Below, piece after piece: positions 32,991-42,070 of a stretch of DNA of 64,000 nt (its first letter is position 1; each line of letters opens with the position of its first letter). The stretch covers positions 806,001-870,000 of the forward strand of contig NZ_BNAR01000002.1 of the NCBI RefSeq assembly GCF_014653695.1, written 5' to 3'. The notes under the pieces are model-generated. The model saw only the letters and a list, made by a program, of their open reading frames with translations, had not been told where the DNA came from and did not search any database. The position numbers were made by a program, and so were the translations under genes. The DNA comes from Lentzea cavernae (GTDB taxonomy: Bacteria; Actinomycetota; Actinomycetes; Mycobacteriales; Pseudonocardiaceae).

Positions 32991-35219
32991 TCATCCGAGC
33001 GGTTCGAGGCGGGCCGGCACGTGCTTGTGCCACGGGGTTCCCGCCCACTCGTCGCGGTCCTCGGCGGCGGTGAGCTCGTTGGGGGCGACGCCGGTGCGTT
33101 CCCGCACGGTGAGCCCGAAGCCGTTGGGCAGCGAGATGTGGCCGGAGCGCATGGTCTCGGTGGTGTCCACGGTGACCTCCGCGCTGCCGCGACGGGTGGT
33201 GAGCCGGACCTGGTCGCCCGTGGTGACGCCGAGCTTCAGCGCGTCGGTGACGCTGATGCGCAGGCGGCCCTCCTGGTCGCGGCGGCGCCAGGTGGGGTCG
33301 CGCATGATCGTGTTGGCGGTGAAGGCCCGTCGTTCGCCCGCGGACAGCACGAACGGCCAGTCCTCGTCCTGGCTCGGCACGGGCCTGGCGCCCAGCGCGG
33401 CGACCGCGGCGAGCAGTTCCGGCACGTCCAGGTTGATCCGGCCCCTGGGCACGCGCTGCCAGGACGCGTCCTGTTCGTCGTCGGTGATGTGCACGCCGTG
33501 CGCGCCGTCGACGATGGCCTCGAAGAGCCTCTCCCCCGCCGCGAGACCGGTGCCGTACCCGGCTTTCTCGACACCGGCCGGGTTCTTGCGGGCGCACTCG
33601 TGCGCGGCCATCCACAGCACCGCGGCCGCCGAGGCGTCGTGCGGCAGTGTCGGGCCGAGCGTGCGGTACAGCAGGACGGGCGCGAGCCGCCGCTTCACCG
33701 GATCCGCGAGCGCGCCGAGGAACGCCTGGGCGAACTCGGCGCGTCCGGTGGCCGCCGCCGTGCGCAGCGGTGCGTAGTCGGCCTCGGTGAGCGCGCCGGA
33801 CGCCTCGACCAGACGGGCGTGGATCTCCGGTTCGGACAGCACGCCGTCCGGTGCCGCCACGACCGGGTGCCGCAGGTGGAAGACGTTGCGCGGGAAGTCG
33901 AAGTTGAAGAACGTGGCCTCGAACTTCTCGAACTGCGTGGGCGCGGGCAGCACGTAGTCGGCCAGGCGCGCGGTCTCGGTCATGGCGACGTCGATGACGA
34001 CGACGAGCTCCAGTGCCGCGAGCGCTTCCCGCATCCGCGCCGAGTCGGCCAGCGAGTGCGCCGGATTGGCGCTCTCGACCAGCATCGCGCGGTAGCGGGC
34101 CGGGTGGTCGGTGAGGATCTCCTCCGCGATCACGTTGCACGGCACGAGGCCGCTGATGATCCGTGCGCCGGCGACGGGGCTGCGCGGGCCCTCGTCGCCG
34201 GCGTGCCCGCGGTCGCGGCCGATCGGCACCAGGCTGGAGGGCACGTACTGGGCGCCCCGCTTGCCGAAGTTGCCGGTGAGCAGCCAGACCAGCTTCTCGA
34301 CGTAGCTCACCAGCGTGGAGTCGCGGTTCATCTGGACGCCCAGGTCCTCGAACACGGCGACGGAGTCCGCGGCGGCGATCCGGGTGGCGACCGCGCGGAC
34401 CAGCGTCTCGTCCACGTCGGCCACGGCGCAGTACTCGGCCACCGGCACCTGCCGCAGGACGGCGGTGACGGCGTCGAGGCCGTCCGCGTGCGCGGCGAGC
34501 CAGTCCGCGGCGACAAGGTCCTCCTGCACGAGCACCGCGGCCAGCGCGGTCAGCAGGTAGAGGTCGGTGCCGGGCCTGACCTGCAGGTGGAAGTCGGCGA
34601 GCTCCGCCGTCTCCGTCCGCACGGGGTCGATCACGACCATCGACCGGGCGGGGTCCTTGGCGATCTCCTTCAGCACCGACCGGGCGCGCGGGAAACCGTG
34701 CGACTGGTAGGGGTTCTTGCCGACGAACAGCGCGACCTCGCAATGCTCGAAGTCCGCGCGGGTCATGTTGCCGAGCATGCGGGCGCTCACCCAGAACTCG
34801 CCGGTCTTCTCCTGTGCGAGCGCCGACGAGCGGTACCGCGCGCCGAAGGCGGCGAGGGTGGCGGGCGAGTACGCGCCGCCGAGGTGGTTGCCCTGGCCTC
34901 CGCCGCCGTAGTAGAAGATCGTCTCCCCGCCGAACGCGTCGCGGACCTCGCCCAGCCTGGCCGCGATCTCGCTGATCGCGGTGTCCCAGCCGATCTCCTC
35001 GAACGTGCCGTCCTGCTTGCGGCGCAACGGGTGCGTGATCCGGCCGGTGTCGCCGTTCTGGTGCAGGCCGAGCCGCAACGCCTTGTTGCAGGTGTAGCCG
35101 GCGGACGCGGGGTGGAGCTTGTCACCGCGGATCTTGTCGAACGACCTGCCGTCGTCGCCGACGAGGACCTCGATCCCGCAGTTGCACTCGCAGAGGATGC
35201 AGGCACTGGGCTTCCACAC
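32991..35219 (-). CDS. Molybdopterin-dependent oxidoreductase (FdhF-like)
   Basis: 742 residues from GTG 35219. The N-terminus binds a [4Fe-4S] cluster (CILCECNCG and GYTCNK), then come the molybdopterin oxidoreductase domains (GWDTAISEIAARLGE, VVIDPVRTETAELADFHLQVRPGTDLYLLTAL) and a C-terminal dinucleotide-binding domain (DALKLGVTTGDQVRL, LPNGFG). It is soluble, without Tat signal. At the place where formate dehydrogenases and nitrate reductases have the metal-ligating Sec or Cys, the text is ALAQEKTGEFWV, with no Cys. The substrate is unknown. It starts 9 bp after the TetR gene, so it is probably TetR-controlled. Confidence 0.87.
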   Translation of the reverse strand: MWKPSACILCECNCGIEVLVGDDGRSFDKIRGDKLHPASAGYTCNKALRLGLHQNGDTGRITHPLRRKQDGTFEEIGWDTAISEIAARLGEVRDAFGGETIFYYGGGGQGNHLGGAYSPATLAAFGARYRSSALAQEKTGEFWVSARMLGNMTRADFEHCEVALFVGKNPYQSHGFPRARSVLKEIAKDPARSMVVIDPVRTETAELADFHLQVRPGTDLYLLTALAAVLVQEDLVAADWLAAHADGLDAVTAVLRQVPVAEYCAVADVDETLVRAVATRIAAADSVAVFEDLGVQMNRDSTLVSYVEKLVWLLTGNFGKRGAQYVPSSLVPIGRDRGHAGDEGPRSPVAGARIISGLVPCNVIAEEILTDHPARYRAMLVESANPAHSLADSARMREALAALELVVVIDVAMTETARLADYVLPAPTQFEKFEATFFNFDFPRNVFHLRHPVVAAPDGVLSEPEIHARLVEASGALTEADYAPLRTAAATGRAEFAQAFLGALADPVKRRLAPVLLYRTLGPTLPHDASAAAVLWMAAHECARKNPAGVEKAGYGTGLAAGERLFEAIVDGAHGVHITDDEQDASWQRVPRGRINLDVPELLAAVAALGARPVPSQDEDWPFVLSAGERRAFTANTIMRDPTWRRRDQEGRLRISVTDALKLGVTTGDQVRLTTRRGSAEVTVDTTETMRSGHISLPNGFGLTVRERTGVAPNELTAAEDRDEWAGTPWHKHVPARLEPLG

Positions 35220-35228
35220 GGTCGGCTC

Positions 35229-35807
35229 CTAGTCTCGTCGCTCCAGCAGGGGTGCGATCTCGGCGAGCACGTCGTCGAGCGGCCCGAGGTCGCGGTGCGC
35301 GCGGCAGAGGATGATCGCGCCCTCGATCGCGGACACGACCACCGTCGCCAGCCGTTGCGCGCGTGACGACTCGAAGCCGTTGCCGGACAACGCCTCCGCG
35401 ATCCCGTACTGCCACCGGACGAAGATGTCCCGCACGAGATCGGCGGCGTCGGGAACGTCCCGGCTGTCCATCGCCATCGCCGCGGCGGGACAGCCCGCCC
35501 GGTAGTCGGTCCTGGTCAGCGAGCGCTTCCAGAACGCGACGAGCCGTTCGACCATCACCCGCACGTCACCGTCGGCCGCCGCCTCGCTGACCATCGCCGA
35601 GATGTAGTCGCCCGCCTGGCGGACGGCGCCGAGCACCATCTCGTTCCGGCCGCCGGGGAAGTGGTGGTAGACGGAGCCGCGCGGGGCGCCGCTGTGGGCC
35701 AGCACCGCGTCGACCGTGACACCGGCCGCGCCGCGTTCGCGCAGCAACAGCACAGCGCTGTCCAGCATGCGCTGCTTGGTGCGCCGCCTGCCCTGTTCGA
35801 CCACCAC
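35229..35807 (-). CDS. TetR family regulator (LmrA/YxaF-like)
   Basis: 192 residues from ATG 35807. HTH region: GVTVDAVLAHSGAPRGSVYHHFPGGRNEMVL, where the APRGSVYHHFPGG phrase is the hallmark of the LmrA/YxaF branch that senses flavonoids or aromatic compounds. The GCPAAAMA segment fits the same branch. It leads the operon with the molybdo-oxidoreductase. A weak palindrome TATGG-6-CCATA at 35830-35845 just upstream may be its operator. Confidence 0.88.
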   Translation of the reverse strand: MVVEQGRRRTKQRMLDSAVLLLRERGAAGVTVDAVLAHSGAPRGSVYHHFPGGRNEMVLGAVRQAGDYISAMVSEAAADGDVRVMVERLVAFWKRSLTRTDYRAGCPAAAMAMDSRDVPDAADLVRDIFVRWQYGIAEALSGNGFESSRAQRLATVVVSAIEGAIILCRAHRDLGPLDDVLAEIAPLLERRD

Positions 35808-35853
35808 TCCTCCTCACCTGAGTCTGGAGTATGGCAGAGACCATAGTCCCCTG

Positions 35854-37674
35854 TCAGCGGAGCGCGGTGAGGAACTCGTTCGGACGCAGTGCCCTGCCGA
35901 CGATCCGCGTGTCACCGATGGCGCCGTAGAAGCCCTGGCCATAGCGCAGGGCGAACTGGGTGGCGCCGATGACGAACGGCCTGCCCTGCGTGGTGATGCC
36001 GCGCGAGTCCTCGGCGGCGTTGCGGGCGATCTTCGCGCCGTCGACGTACATCGTGGTGCGGCGCCCGTCGTTGACGACGGCCACGTGGGTCCAGCGGCCG
36101 ACCGGGATCGCGTGGCTCCAGGAGGTGGGGTCGGCGTCGACCGGGACCGGGTAGACGACGAACTGGAGGAAGCGCTCGCCGGAGACGTTGAGGCTGCACG
36201 TCGGCTCGTCGTCGGACCACCCGCTGTGCTTGCCCGCGTCGCCCGCGCGGCCCTCCCAGCTCAGCACGCCCATGAAGGCGTGGTCGCCGGCGAACGGGCT
36301 CGGGAGCTTGAGGAACGTCTCGATGGTGTAGCCGGACTCGAACTTCTTGCTGTTGAGCGGCGCGCTGGGCGAGGTGCGCAGGATCGCGCCCCGGTCCGGT
36401 CCCTTGCCACCGGCGAAGTCGAGGCTGGCGTGGGCGGGCTGGGCGTCGTGGTGCTCGCGCGACCACGTCAGGACGTCCGGTGCGCTCGCGTTCAGGTGGT
36501 GGACGGTGAGGTCGTTGCCGTTGCCGGTCAGGTCGCGCGCGACGGTGCCGGGCGGCACGGGACCGGGCGTCGCGGCGGAGAGGCCTTCCTGGTCGAACCG
36601 CCAGTACGCGGCCGTGCCCCGCACCAGCACCGCGCGGGCCGGCCGGGGGTCGGGCACCGCGGGCGGGGCGAAGCCGGCGAAGCGCTCGCGGAAGTCGATC
36701 TCGACGGTGAACCTGTCGGCCTCGCCGCTGATCTCGGCCGTCTCGGCTTCCGGCAGGGTGGTGCGGCGGTTCAGCAGCCACGGCGAGAAGGTCTCGACGT
36801 CGATCACGTTGCGGGCCAGGTCGAACGAGTAGAAGCGGACCATGCCCGCGCCGCCGTAGTAGCGCTCCTGGTAGTTCGTGATGTGCAGGTGCACCGGGTT
36901 GCCGTGGTCGTTGGTGAGCGTGACCCGGCCGGACGGCCAGTAGTGGCCGTTGAGCGTGAGGAAGATCTGGTCGTTGCGCCGGATCAGGTTGTCCCACAGG
37001 CGTTTCCCGTGCTCGGACAACGCGGCCTGCGGCGAGCCGCCGACGAGGTCGTGGGTGGTGAGGATCGTGGGCAGCGCGCGGTGCTCGTCGAGCACCTTCT
37101 GCGCCCACTGGACCCCCTTGTCCGACACGCGCCAGTCCAGCGCCAGCAGCAGCCACCGACGGCCGCCCGCGGTGATGACGTGGAAGCTGTTGTAGCCGTC
37201 GGGCGCGAAGCCGCCGAACGTCTTCATCCCGGCGAACCGCTCAGGGCCGAAGGTGCGCGAGTACGGCGTGGGGCCGCGCTGGTCGTCGCCGGACACGTCG
37301 TGGTTGCCGGCCAGCACGCTGTAGGGCACCTGGTTGCCGATGGCGCCGAAGACCTGGTCGGCGAGCCGCATCTCGCGTTCGGTGCCGTGCTCCGTCACGT
37401 CACCGAGGTGCGCCATGAAGACGATGTTCGCTTCACGGCGCCGTTTCGCGAGGGCGCGCAACGCCTCCCGCACGGGTTCGGGGTCAGAGCCGCCCTCGTC
37501 CAGCAGGTACTGCGTGTCGGGCAGCACGGCGATCGTGAACCGCGCGCCGTCTGCGGGCGGAGCCGCCTCGGGTGATGCCTGGGCGGCAGGCGTTCCCGCC
37601 AGCGCGGCTGCTGCCGGTGCCGCGAAAACCGCCTGCAACAGCGTGCGGCGGCCCAGTGCGGGGTTCTCTGCCAT
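35854..37674 (-). CDS. Tat-exported metallophosphoesterase with LamG domain
   Basis: 606 residues from ATG 37674. A twin-arginine signal (GRRTLLQAVFAAPAAAALAG) is followed by a calcineurin-like phosphoesterase domain (about 45-290): DTQY, GDVTEHG, GNHDVSG, TTHD and LNGHYWP provide the metal-binding Asp, Asn and His residues. A linker and a LamG/concanavalin-like domain (about 385-605, with YTIETFLKL and WTHVAVVNDG) follow. It is an outside hydrolase of phosphoesters, perhaps phosphodiester or phospholipid type, with a carbohydrate or surface-binding module. It stands alone, divergent from the lipoprotein gene at 38024. Confidence 0.87.
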   Translation of the reverse strand: MAENPALGRRTLLQAVFAAPAAAALAGTPAAQASPEAAPPADGARFTIAVLPDTQYLLDEGGSDPEPVREALRALAKRRREANIVFMAHLGDVTEHGTEREMRLADQVFGAIGNQVPYSVLAGNHDVSGDDQRGPTPYSRTFGPERFAGMKTFGGFAPDGYNSFHVITAGGRRWLLLALDWRVSDKGVQWAQKVLDEHRALPTILTTHDLVGGSPQAALSEHGKRLWDNLIRRNDQIFLTLNGHYWPSGRVTLTNDHGNPVHLHITNYQERYYGGAGMVRFYSFDLARNVIDVETFSPWLLNRRTTLPEAETAEISGEADRFTVEIDFRERFAGFAPPAVPDPRPARAVLVRGTAAYWRFDQEGLSAATPGPVPPGTVARDLTGNGNDLTVHHLNASAPDVLTWSREHHDAQPAHASLDFAGGKGPDRGAILRTSPSAPLNSKKFESGYTIETFLKLPSPFAGDHAFMGVLSWEGRAGDAGKHSGWSDDEPTCSLNVSGERFLQFVVYPVPVDADPTSWSHAIPVGRWTHVAVVNDGRRTTMYVDGAKIARNAAEDSRGITTQGRPFVIGATQFALRYGQGFYGAIGDTRIVGRALRPNEFLTALR

Positions 37675-38023
37675 GTCGTCCTGCTCCCTGGCGGCTCTGC
37701 GGTATGCGGACAGCCTGCCAATTCCAGCCGGGCTGGACGTTGAACAACTGCTGCACGCGGCCTGAAGTCTTGGGAGCGCTCTCTCAGGGCGGCTACCAGA
37801 GCGGCCGATCGCGCGACAAGAGAGGTTCCACCCAACGGAAGAAACGCCATTCAATTCACTCGGATCAACCATCTTGACGCTCGTGCAAAGATGGCCGCGA
37901 AACGAGAAATGAATCTTCGATTCAGAGATCACCACAACGTCGAATGGCGGAAGTCATTCGCCCGTTCGACGCGCCCAGAATCTCCACTGAGAGCACCTAT
38001 TCCATTTCACCGGGAGAATTCAG
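37675..38023. other. Divergent promoter region
   Basis: 349 bp between the phosphoesterase and the lipoprotein gene, without a convincing gene. It is much richer in A and T than its surroundings, most of all from 37850 to 38020. A small palindrome TGAATC-TTC-GATTCA lies at 37910-37924. The right end has a clear ribosome site (GGGAG) for the lipoprotein. Confidence 0.6.
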
Positions 38024-39025
38024 ATGGCTGCTAGGCGCCGGATCGCAGGTCTCCTGTCCGCTGCCGCCGTGCTCGCGGCGGTTTCCGGTTGCGGTTTCAT
38101 GGAAGGCGAACAACCTCTGGCGACCTCATCGCCCCCGGAGGTCGAGAAGATCAGGATCAAGGTGGGCGTGCTGCCGGTCGTCGACGTGGCGCCGTTGCAC
38201 ATCGCGACGAAGAACGGTTACTTCGAGAAAGAGGGCCTCGAGGTCGAGACCGTCGTCGTGCAGGGTGGCGCCGCCGCGATCCCCGGCCTGATCAAGGGCA
38301 GCCTGGACATCACCTTCGGCAACTGGGTCTCGTTCATCGCCGCGCAGTCCGACGAGACCGCGAAGGACGTGGGCGGGATCAAGCTGATCTCCGATGCCTA
38401 CCAGGCGAAGCCCGGGATGTTCCTGATCCTCGTCAAGGGGAACGGATCGATCAGGTCACTGACGGATCTGGTGGGCAAGACCATCGCGATCAACACCCTC
38501 AACAACATTTCCGAACTGACCACGAAAGCAGTGCTGGAAGCCAACAACATCGATCCGAAGAAGGTCACGCTCAAGGCGATGCCCATGCCCGACATGGAGG
38601 CGGCGATCGAGCGGAACGTCGTCGACGCCGGGTTCATGAGCGAGCCGTTCATCACCAGGGCGCAACGCAACTCCGGTCAGATCGCGATCCTCGACGCGGC
38701 CTCCGGTCCCACGAGCGGCATCCCCATCGCGGGGTACGGCACGACCGGCAAGTTCGTCGAGCAGAACCCCAGAACGGTGGCGGCATTCCAGCGCGCGATG
38801 GCCAAGGGACAGCGCGACGCCTCGGACCGCGCCACGGTCCAGGCCCTTCTCCCGGAATACGCCGGTGTGGACAGGGACACGTCCAAGCTCGTGAACCTCG
38901 GCCAGTTCCCGACCTCCCTGGACGCCACCCGGCTGCAGCGGGTCGCCACCCTGATGAAGACCTACGGGCTGCTGCAGACCGACCTCGACATCGAGCCGAT
39001 GCTGGTCAGGAGCGGAGACAGATGA
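38024..39025 (+). CDS. Orphan NMT1/SsuA-like solute-binding lipoprotein
   Basis: 333 residues from ATG 38024. A lipoprotein signal with lipobox VSGC (Cys23) is followed by an NMT1/THI5-like binding domain: KIRIKVGVLPVVDVAPLHIATKNGYFEKEGLEVE, GNWVSFIAA and IERNVVDAGFMSEPF. Such proteins deliver sulfonates, nitrate, taurine or thiamine precursors to ABC importers. No permease or ATPase gene is adjacent, so the protein must use a distant transporter or serve as a sensor. The codon use contains slightly more A and T than in neighbours. Downstream the convergent GGDEF-EAL gene ends 18 bp away. Confidence 0.88.
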   Translation: MAARRRIAGLLSAAAVLAAVSGCGFMEGEQPLATSSPPEVEKIRIKVGVLPVVDVAPLHIATKNGYFEKEGLEVETVVVQGGAAAIPGLIKGSLDITFGNWVSFIAAQSDETAKDVGGIKLISDAYQAKPGMFLILVKGNGSIRSLTDLVGKTIAINTLNNISELTTKAVLEANNIDPKKVTLKAMPMPDMEAAIERNVVDAGFMSEPFITRAQRNSGQIAILDAASGPTSGIPIAGYGTTGKFVEQNPRTVAAFQRAMAKGQRDASDRATVQALLPEYAGVDRDTSKLVNLGQFPTSLDATRLQRVATLMKTYGLLQTDLDIEPMLVRSGDR

Positions 39026-39043
39026 TCATCTGACCGGCGCGGG

Positions 39044-41182
39044 TCACCAGCCGGTGGACGACCGCGCGTTCCACTCGGCCGCGTCCGCCGGCTTCCCGAA
39101 GAGGTACCCCTGCGCGTACGAGCACCCGGCGTCGCGGAGCCAGTCCGCCTGGTCCGGCGTCTCGACCCCTTCGGCGACCGTCTTCGCGCCCAGGACCTCG
39201 GCCAGGGCGATGATGCACCGGATCACGCCCTCGGTGCGGCCGTTCCTGCCGAGTGCCCCGGTGAACGAGCGGTCGATCTTCACGACGTCGAACGGGTAGC
39301 GCTGCAGGTAGCTCAGCGAGGAGTAGCCGGTGCCGAAGTCGTCCAGCGCCACGCGGATCCCCGCCTCCCGCACGGCCACCAGGCTCCGCATCGCCGGCTC
39401 GTCGGCCCACACGCTCTCGGTCACCTCGACGGTCAACCGGCTCGGCGTCAGCCCCGCGGTGGTGATGACCCGCTCCAGCCGCTGCAGGAAGCCCGGGGTC
39501 GCGAGCTCGCGCGTGGAGACGTTCACCGTCACCCCCAGGGAACGCCCTTCGGCTTTCCAGCGCACGGCCTGGCCGCACGCGGCTTCGAGCACCTTCTGGC
39601 CGAGCGGCACGATGAGGCCGGTCTCCTCGGCCAGGCCGATGAACGCGTCGGGTCCCAGCAGTCCCTCGCCAGGACGCTGCCACCGGACCAGTGCCTCGGC
39701 GCCGGTCACCGCGCTCGTCGCGAGGTCGACGATCGGCTGGTAGTGCACGACGAGCTGGTCGTCCTCGATCGCGGTGCGCAGGTCGGCCCTGTCGCGTTGC
39801 CGGGCGAGCGCCTCCTCCCCCATCTCCTGCCGGAACTGGCGGACCTGGTTCCCGCCGTCCCGCTTCGCGACGTACATCGCGGTGTCCGCGTCCCTGAGCA
39901 GGTCGGCGGCGTCCACACCGGCCTGCGACACCGCGGCGCCGACGCTCGCCGCGAACGGCTCCGCGGTGTCGTTCAGGCTCCGCAGCACGGACTTCGCGAG
40001 TCGCACGGTGTCCCGCACGCCGAAGCCGGGAGCGAGCACGGCGAACTCGTCGCCGCCAAGCCGTCCCGCGACCGCACGGGCGGGCAGCGCGGAACGCATG
40101 CGGGCGGCCGCGGCCTTGAGGTACCGGTCGCCCACTTCGTGACCGTCGGCGTCGTTGACGTCCTTGAACCTGTCCAGGTCCACGACGAGAAGCCCGACGA
40201 CGGGATCGACGGCCATGGCCTCCCGCACGAGGTGCAGGAAGTGCGCCCGGCTGGCCAGCCCGGTCAGCTCGTCGCGCTCCGCCCTGTCGCGCAACGCCTC
40301 CTCCCACCGCCGGCGTCCGCTGACGTCCACGGCGGCGACCACCACGTGGTCGGGCCCGGTGTCCTGCTCGACCGGAGCGGTGTGGACGGAGAGCACCAGG
40401 CCGTTGCGCGGCTCCACCTCGACCGGGTCCTCCGCGGACGCGCACCCGTCGCGGCAGCCGGTGATCCCGGCGCCGTGCGGGCACGGCACCGTGCTCCCTG
40501 CGGCGTTGCCGCCGTCCCAGCCGAACATCTCGCGGGCGCGGAGGTTGTGCAGCCGGGGAGTCCCCCGCTCGTCGAGCAGGGCCAGGCCCACCGGGGTCGC
40601 CTCGAGCAACGCCCCCACGGTCCGGCGGGCGGCCTGCTCCGCGCCGGCCGCGCGGACGGTCTCGTGCAGGGCGAACGTCCCGATCACCAGGCCCAGCAAC
40701 GGCATGACCGCGGCCATCACCACGTCCGGGTCGACCTGGTCGGTCCGGGACAACGACAGGCATAGCCCGACCACGTAGCCGCCCAGGCCCACGAGCGACT
40801 TCACCGGGTACCGCCCGGGACCGCCGTGCAACGCACGCCGCGTCGTCGCGCCGAACAGGAACGCGAGCACGGGCTGTGCGGCGGGCAGGACCATCACCGC
40901 GCCGGCCGTGGCGACCCCTTCGACGACCGCGACCAGCCAGCCGTCGCCCCGCGGCCGCAGCCACCACGAGCCCAGCACGAGCACGACCACCGCGGCCAGG
41001 GCTGACCGAACGACCCCGTCTCCGGCCAGGAGCAGGTTGCCGACCAGTGCGGCGCCGCCCAGCCACGCGAAAACGTTGGTGAGCAATCGAACCGTGCGCG
41101 ACGGATCACGGGGCGCGCGGTTCACCGGTCTCGTCGCCTTCGCACCGGAACCGTGCGAACCCGCCACACCTGATGCCCCCAT
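39044..41182 (-). CDS. Membrane GGDEF-EAL cyclic-di-GMP enzyme
   Basis: 712 residues. About five membrane helices (30-175) are followed by a PAS-like domain (about 190-290, with a Cys-rich insert PCPHGAGITGCRDGC), a GGDEF domain with intact GGDEF at 376-380 and an EAL domain with EAL at 496-498, EVTES, DDFGTGYSSL and ETPDQA. Both synthesis and breakdown of c-di-GMP look chemically possible. The inhibitory RxxD site in front of GGDEF is not evident. The cysteine insert in the PAS part could bind a metal or react to redox changes. Confidence 0.9.
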   Translation of the reverse strand: MGASGVAGSHGSGAKATRPVNRAPRDPSRTVRLLTNVFAWLGGAALVGNLLLAGDGVVRSALAAVVVLVLGSWWLRPRGDGWLVAVVEGVATAGAVMVLPAAQPVLAFLFGATTRRALHGGPGRYPVKSLVGLGGYVVGLCLSLSRTDQVDPDVVMAAVMPLLGLVIGTFALHETVRAAGAEQAARRTVGALLEATPVGLALLDERGTPRLHNLRAREMFGWDGGNAAGSTVPCPHGAGITGCRDGCASAEDPVEVEPRNGLVLSVHTAPVEQDTGPDHVVVAAVDVSGRRRWEEALRDRAERDELTGLASRAHFLHLVREAMAVDPVVGLLVVDLDRFKDVNDADGHEVGDRYLKAAAARMRSALPARAVAGRLGGDEFAVLAPGFGVRDTVRLAKSVLRSLNDTAEPFAASVGAAVSQAGVDAADLLRDADTAMYVAKRDGGNQVRQFRQEMGEEALARQRDRADLRTAIEDDQLVVHYQPIVDLATSAVTGAEALVRWQRPGEGLLGPDAFIGLAEETGLIVPLGQKVLEAACGQAVRWKAEGRSLGVTVNVSTRELATPGFLQRLERVITTAGLTPSRLTVEVTESVWADEPAMRSLVAVREAGIRVALDDFGTGYSSLSYLQRYPFDVVKIDRSFTGALGRNGRTEGVIRCIIALAEVLGAKTVAEGVETPDQADWLRDAGCSYAQGYLFGKPADAAEWNARSSTGW

Positions 41183-41295
41183 GGATTCGAGGTGACTCGG
41201 CCGTCCAGTCCGACAAAGAATGCACTATCTGCGGAAAATCAGTCACCGTACAGCCGCCGTTCGGGTGCCTGACCGCAGGCGGGCACATCGAGTCA

Positions 41296-41325
41296 TTGAC
41301 CGTACAGGTACCAGACAGGTACGTT
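41296..41325 (+). promoter_or_regulatory. Leaderless promoter with phased ACAGGTAC repeats
   Basis: TTGACC (41296-41301), 18-nt spacer and TACGTT (41320-41325) form a sigma-70-like promoter placed so that transcription would begin at or next to the ATG at 41332, giving a leaderless mRNA. Two direct repeats ACAGGTAC (41304-41311 and 41315-41322) are 11 bp apart inside it. A further CCGTACAG copy occurs upstream at 41246-41253, matching CCGTACAG at 41300-41307 or so. The GntR/UTRA protein encoded next is the likely binder. Confidence 0.6.
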
Positions 41326-41331
41326 CGCTGT

Positions 41332-42066
41332 ATGGACAACGAGGCCGGTGCCGCTCGCGCTCGATCGTCGCTCAAGCGGCAGGAGGTCGCTGACCGGCTG
41401 CGCGAGGCGATCAGATCGGGCGAGCACCCGGCCGGGTCGTTGCTGCCGGGCGAGAACGAGCTGGCGCGGCGGTTCTCCGTCAGCCGCAGCACCATCCGCG
41501 GCGCGCTGGAGGGCCTCGCCAGGGACAACCTGATCGAGACGCAGACCGGCGTCGGGTCGTTCGTCACCTTCGACGGCCGGGAGCTGAACGAGTCGCCGAG
41601 CTGGGGCCTCGCTCTCGCGATGACCGGCATCCACACCCGCGCCGAGGTCGTCCGGATGGAACGCGTGGTCGACCCCGACCTGGCGGCCACGGTGGGCGCG
41701 GGCTCCATGGAGTTCCTGGCGCTGGACCGGATCCGCCGGCTCGTCGGCGACGGCACCGCGGTGTCGCTGGAACGCAGCCGGGTGCCCGCGCTCGGCCCGA
41801 TCGCACGGGTTCCCGAGGACGGGCTCACCGACGACTCGCTGGCCGAGACGATGACGGCCGCCGGGCTGGTCCCCGCTCGCGGAGATCAGTGGATCGCGGT
41901 CGCCGCGCTCGGCGAGTCCGACGCACGCCTGCTCGGGCGCGAGCCGGGCGAGATGTTCCTGCACACGACCCGGATCGCGCGCGACGCGGACGGCAACTTC
42001 GTCGAGAAGGTCGTGAGCTGGCTCGACCCCACCCGGTTCCGCCTGCACGTGAGCTTCGGGGGCTGA
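41332..42066 (+). CDS. GntR/HutC-type regulator (UTRA domain)
   Basis: 244 residues from ATG 41332. The winged helix (VADRLREAIRSGEHPAGSLLPGENELARRFSVSRSTIRGALEGLARD) is followed by the UTRA ligand-binding domain (FLALDRIRRLVGDGTAVSLERSRVP, EMFLHTTRIARDADGNFVEKVVSWLDP). HutC-type regulators sense small metabolites of the operon they lead. It is 4 bp upstream of the ADP-ribosylglycohydrolase gene. The promoter appears leaderless and is overlapped by direct repeats, suggesting autorepression. The inducer is probably a nucleoside-like compound. Confidence 0.9.
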   Translation: MDNEAGAARARSSLKRQEVADRLREAIRSGEHPAGSLLPGENELARRFSVSRSTIRGALEGLARDNLIETQTGVGSFVTFDGRELNESPSWGLALAMTGIHTRAEVVRMERVVDPDLAATVGAGSMEFLALDRIRRLVGDGTAVSLERSRVPALGPIARVPEDGLTDDSLAETMTAAGLVPARGDQWIAVAALGESDARLLGREPGEMFLHTTRIARDADGNFVEKVVSWLDPTRFRLHVSFGG

Positions 42067-42070
42067 GCCG

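Noticed and set aside
33021..35366. A 781-residue plus-strand frame opposite the molybdopterin oxidoreductase
   Set aside because: Antisense shadow; the minus-strand frame has Fe-S and cofactor-binding motifs.
35830..35845. TATGG-6-CCATA palindrome upstream of the TetR gene as a firm operator
   Set aside because: Arms of only 5 bp; noted in the gene entry but too weak to list as its own site.
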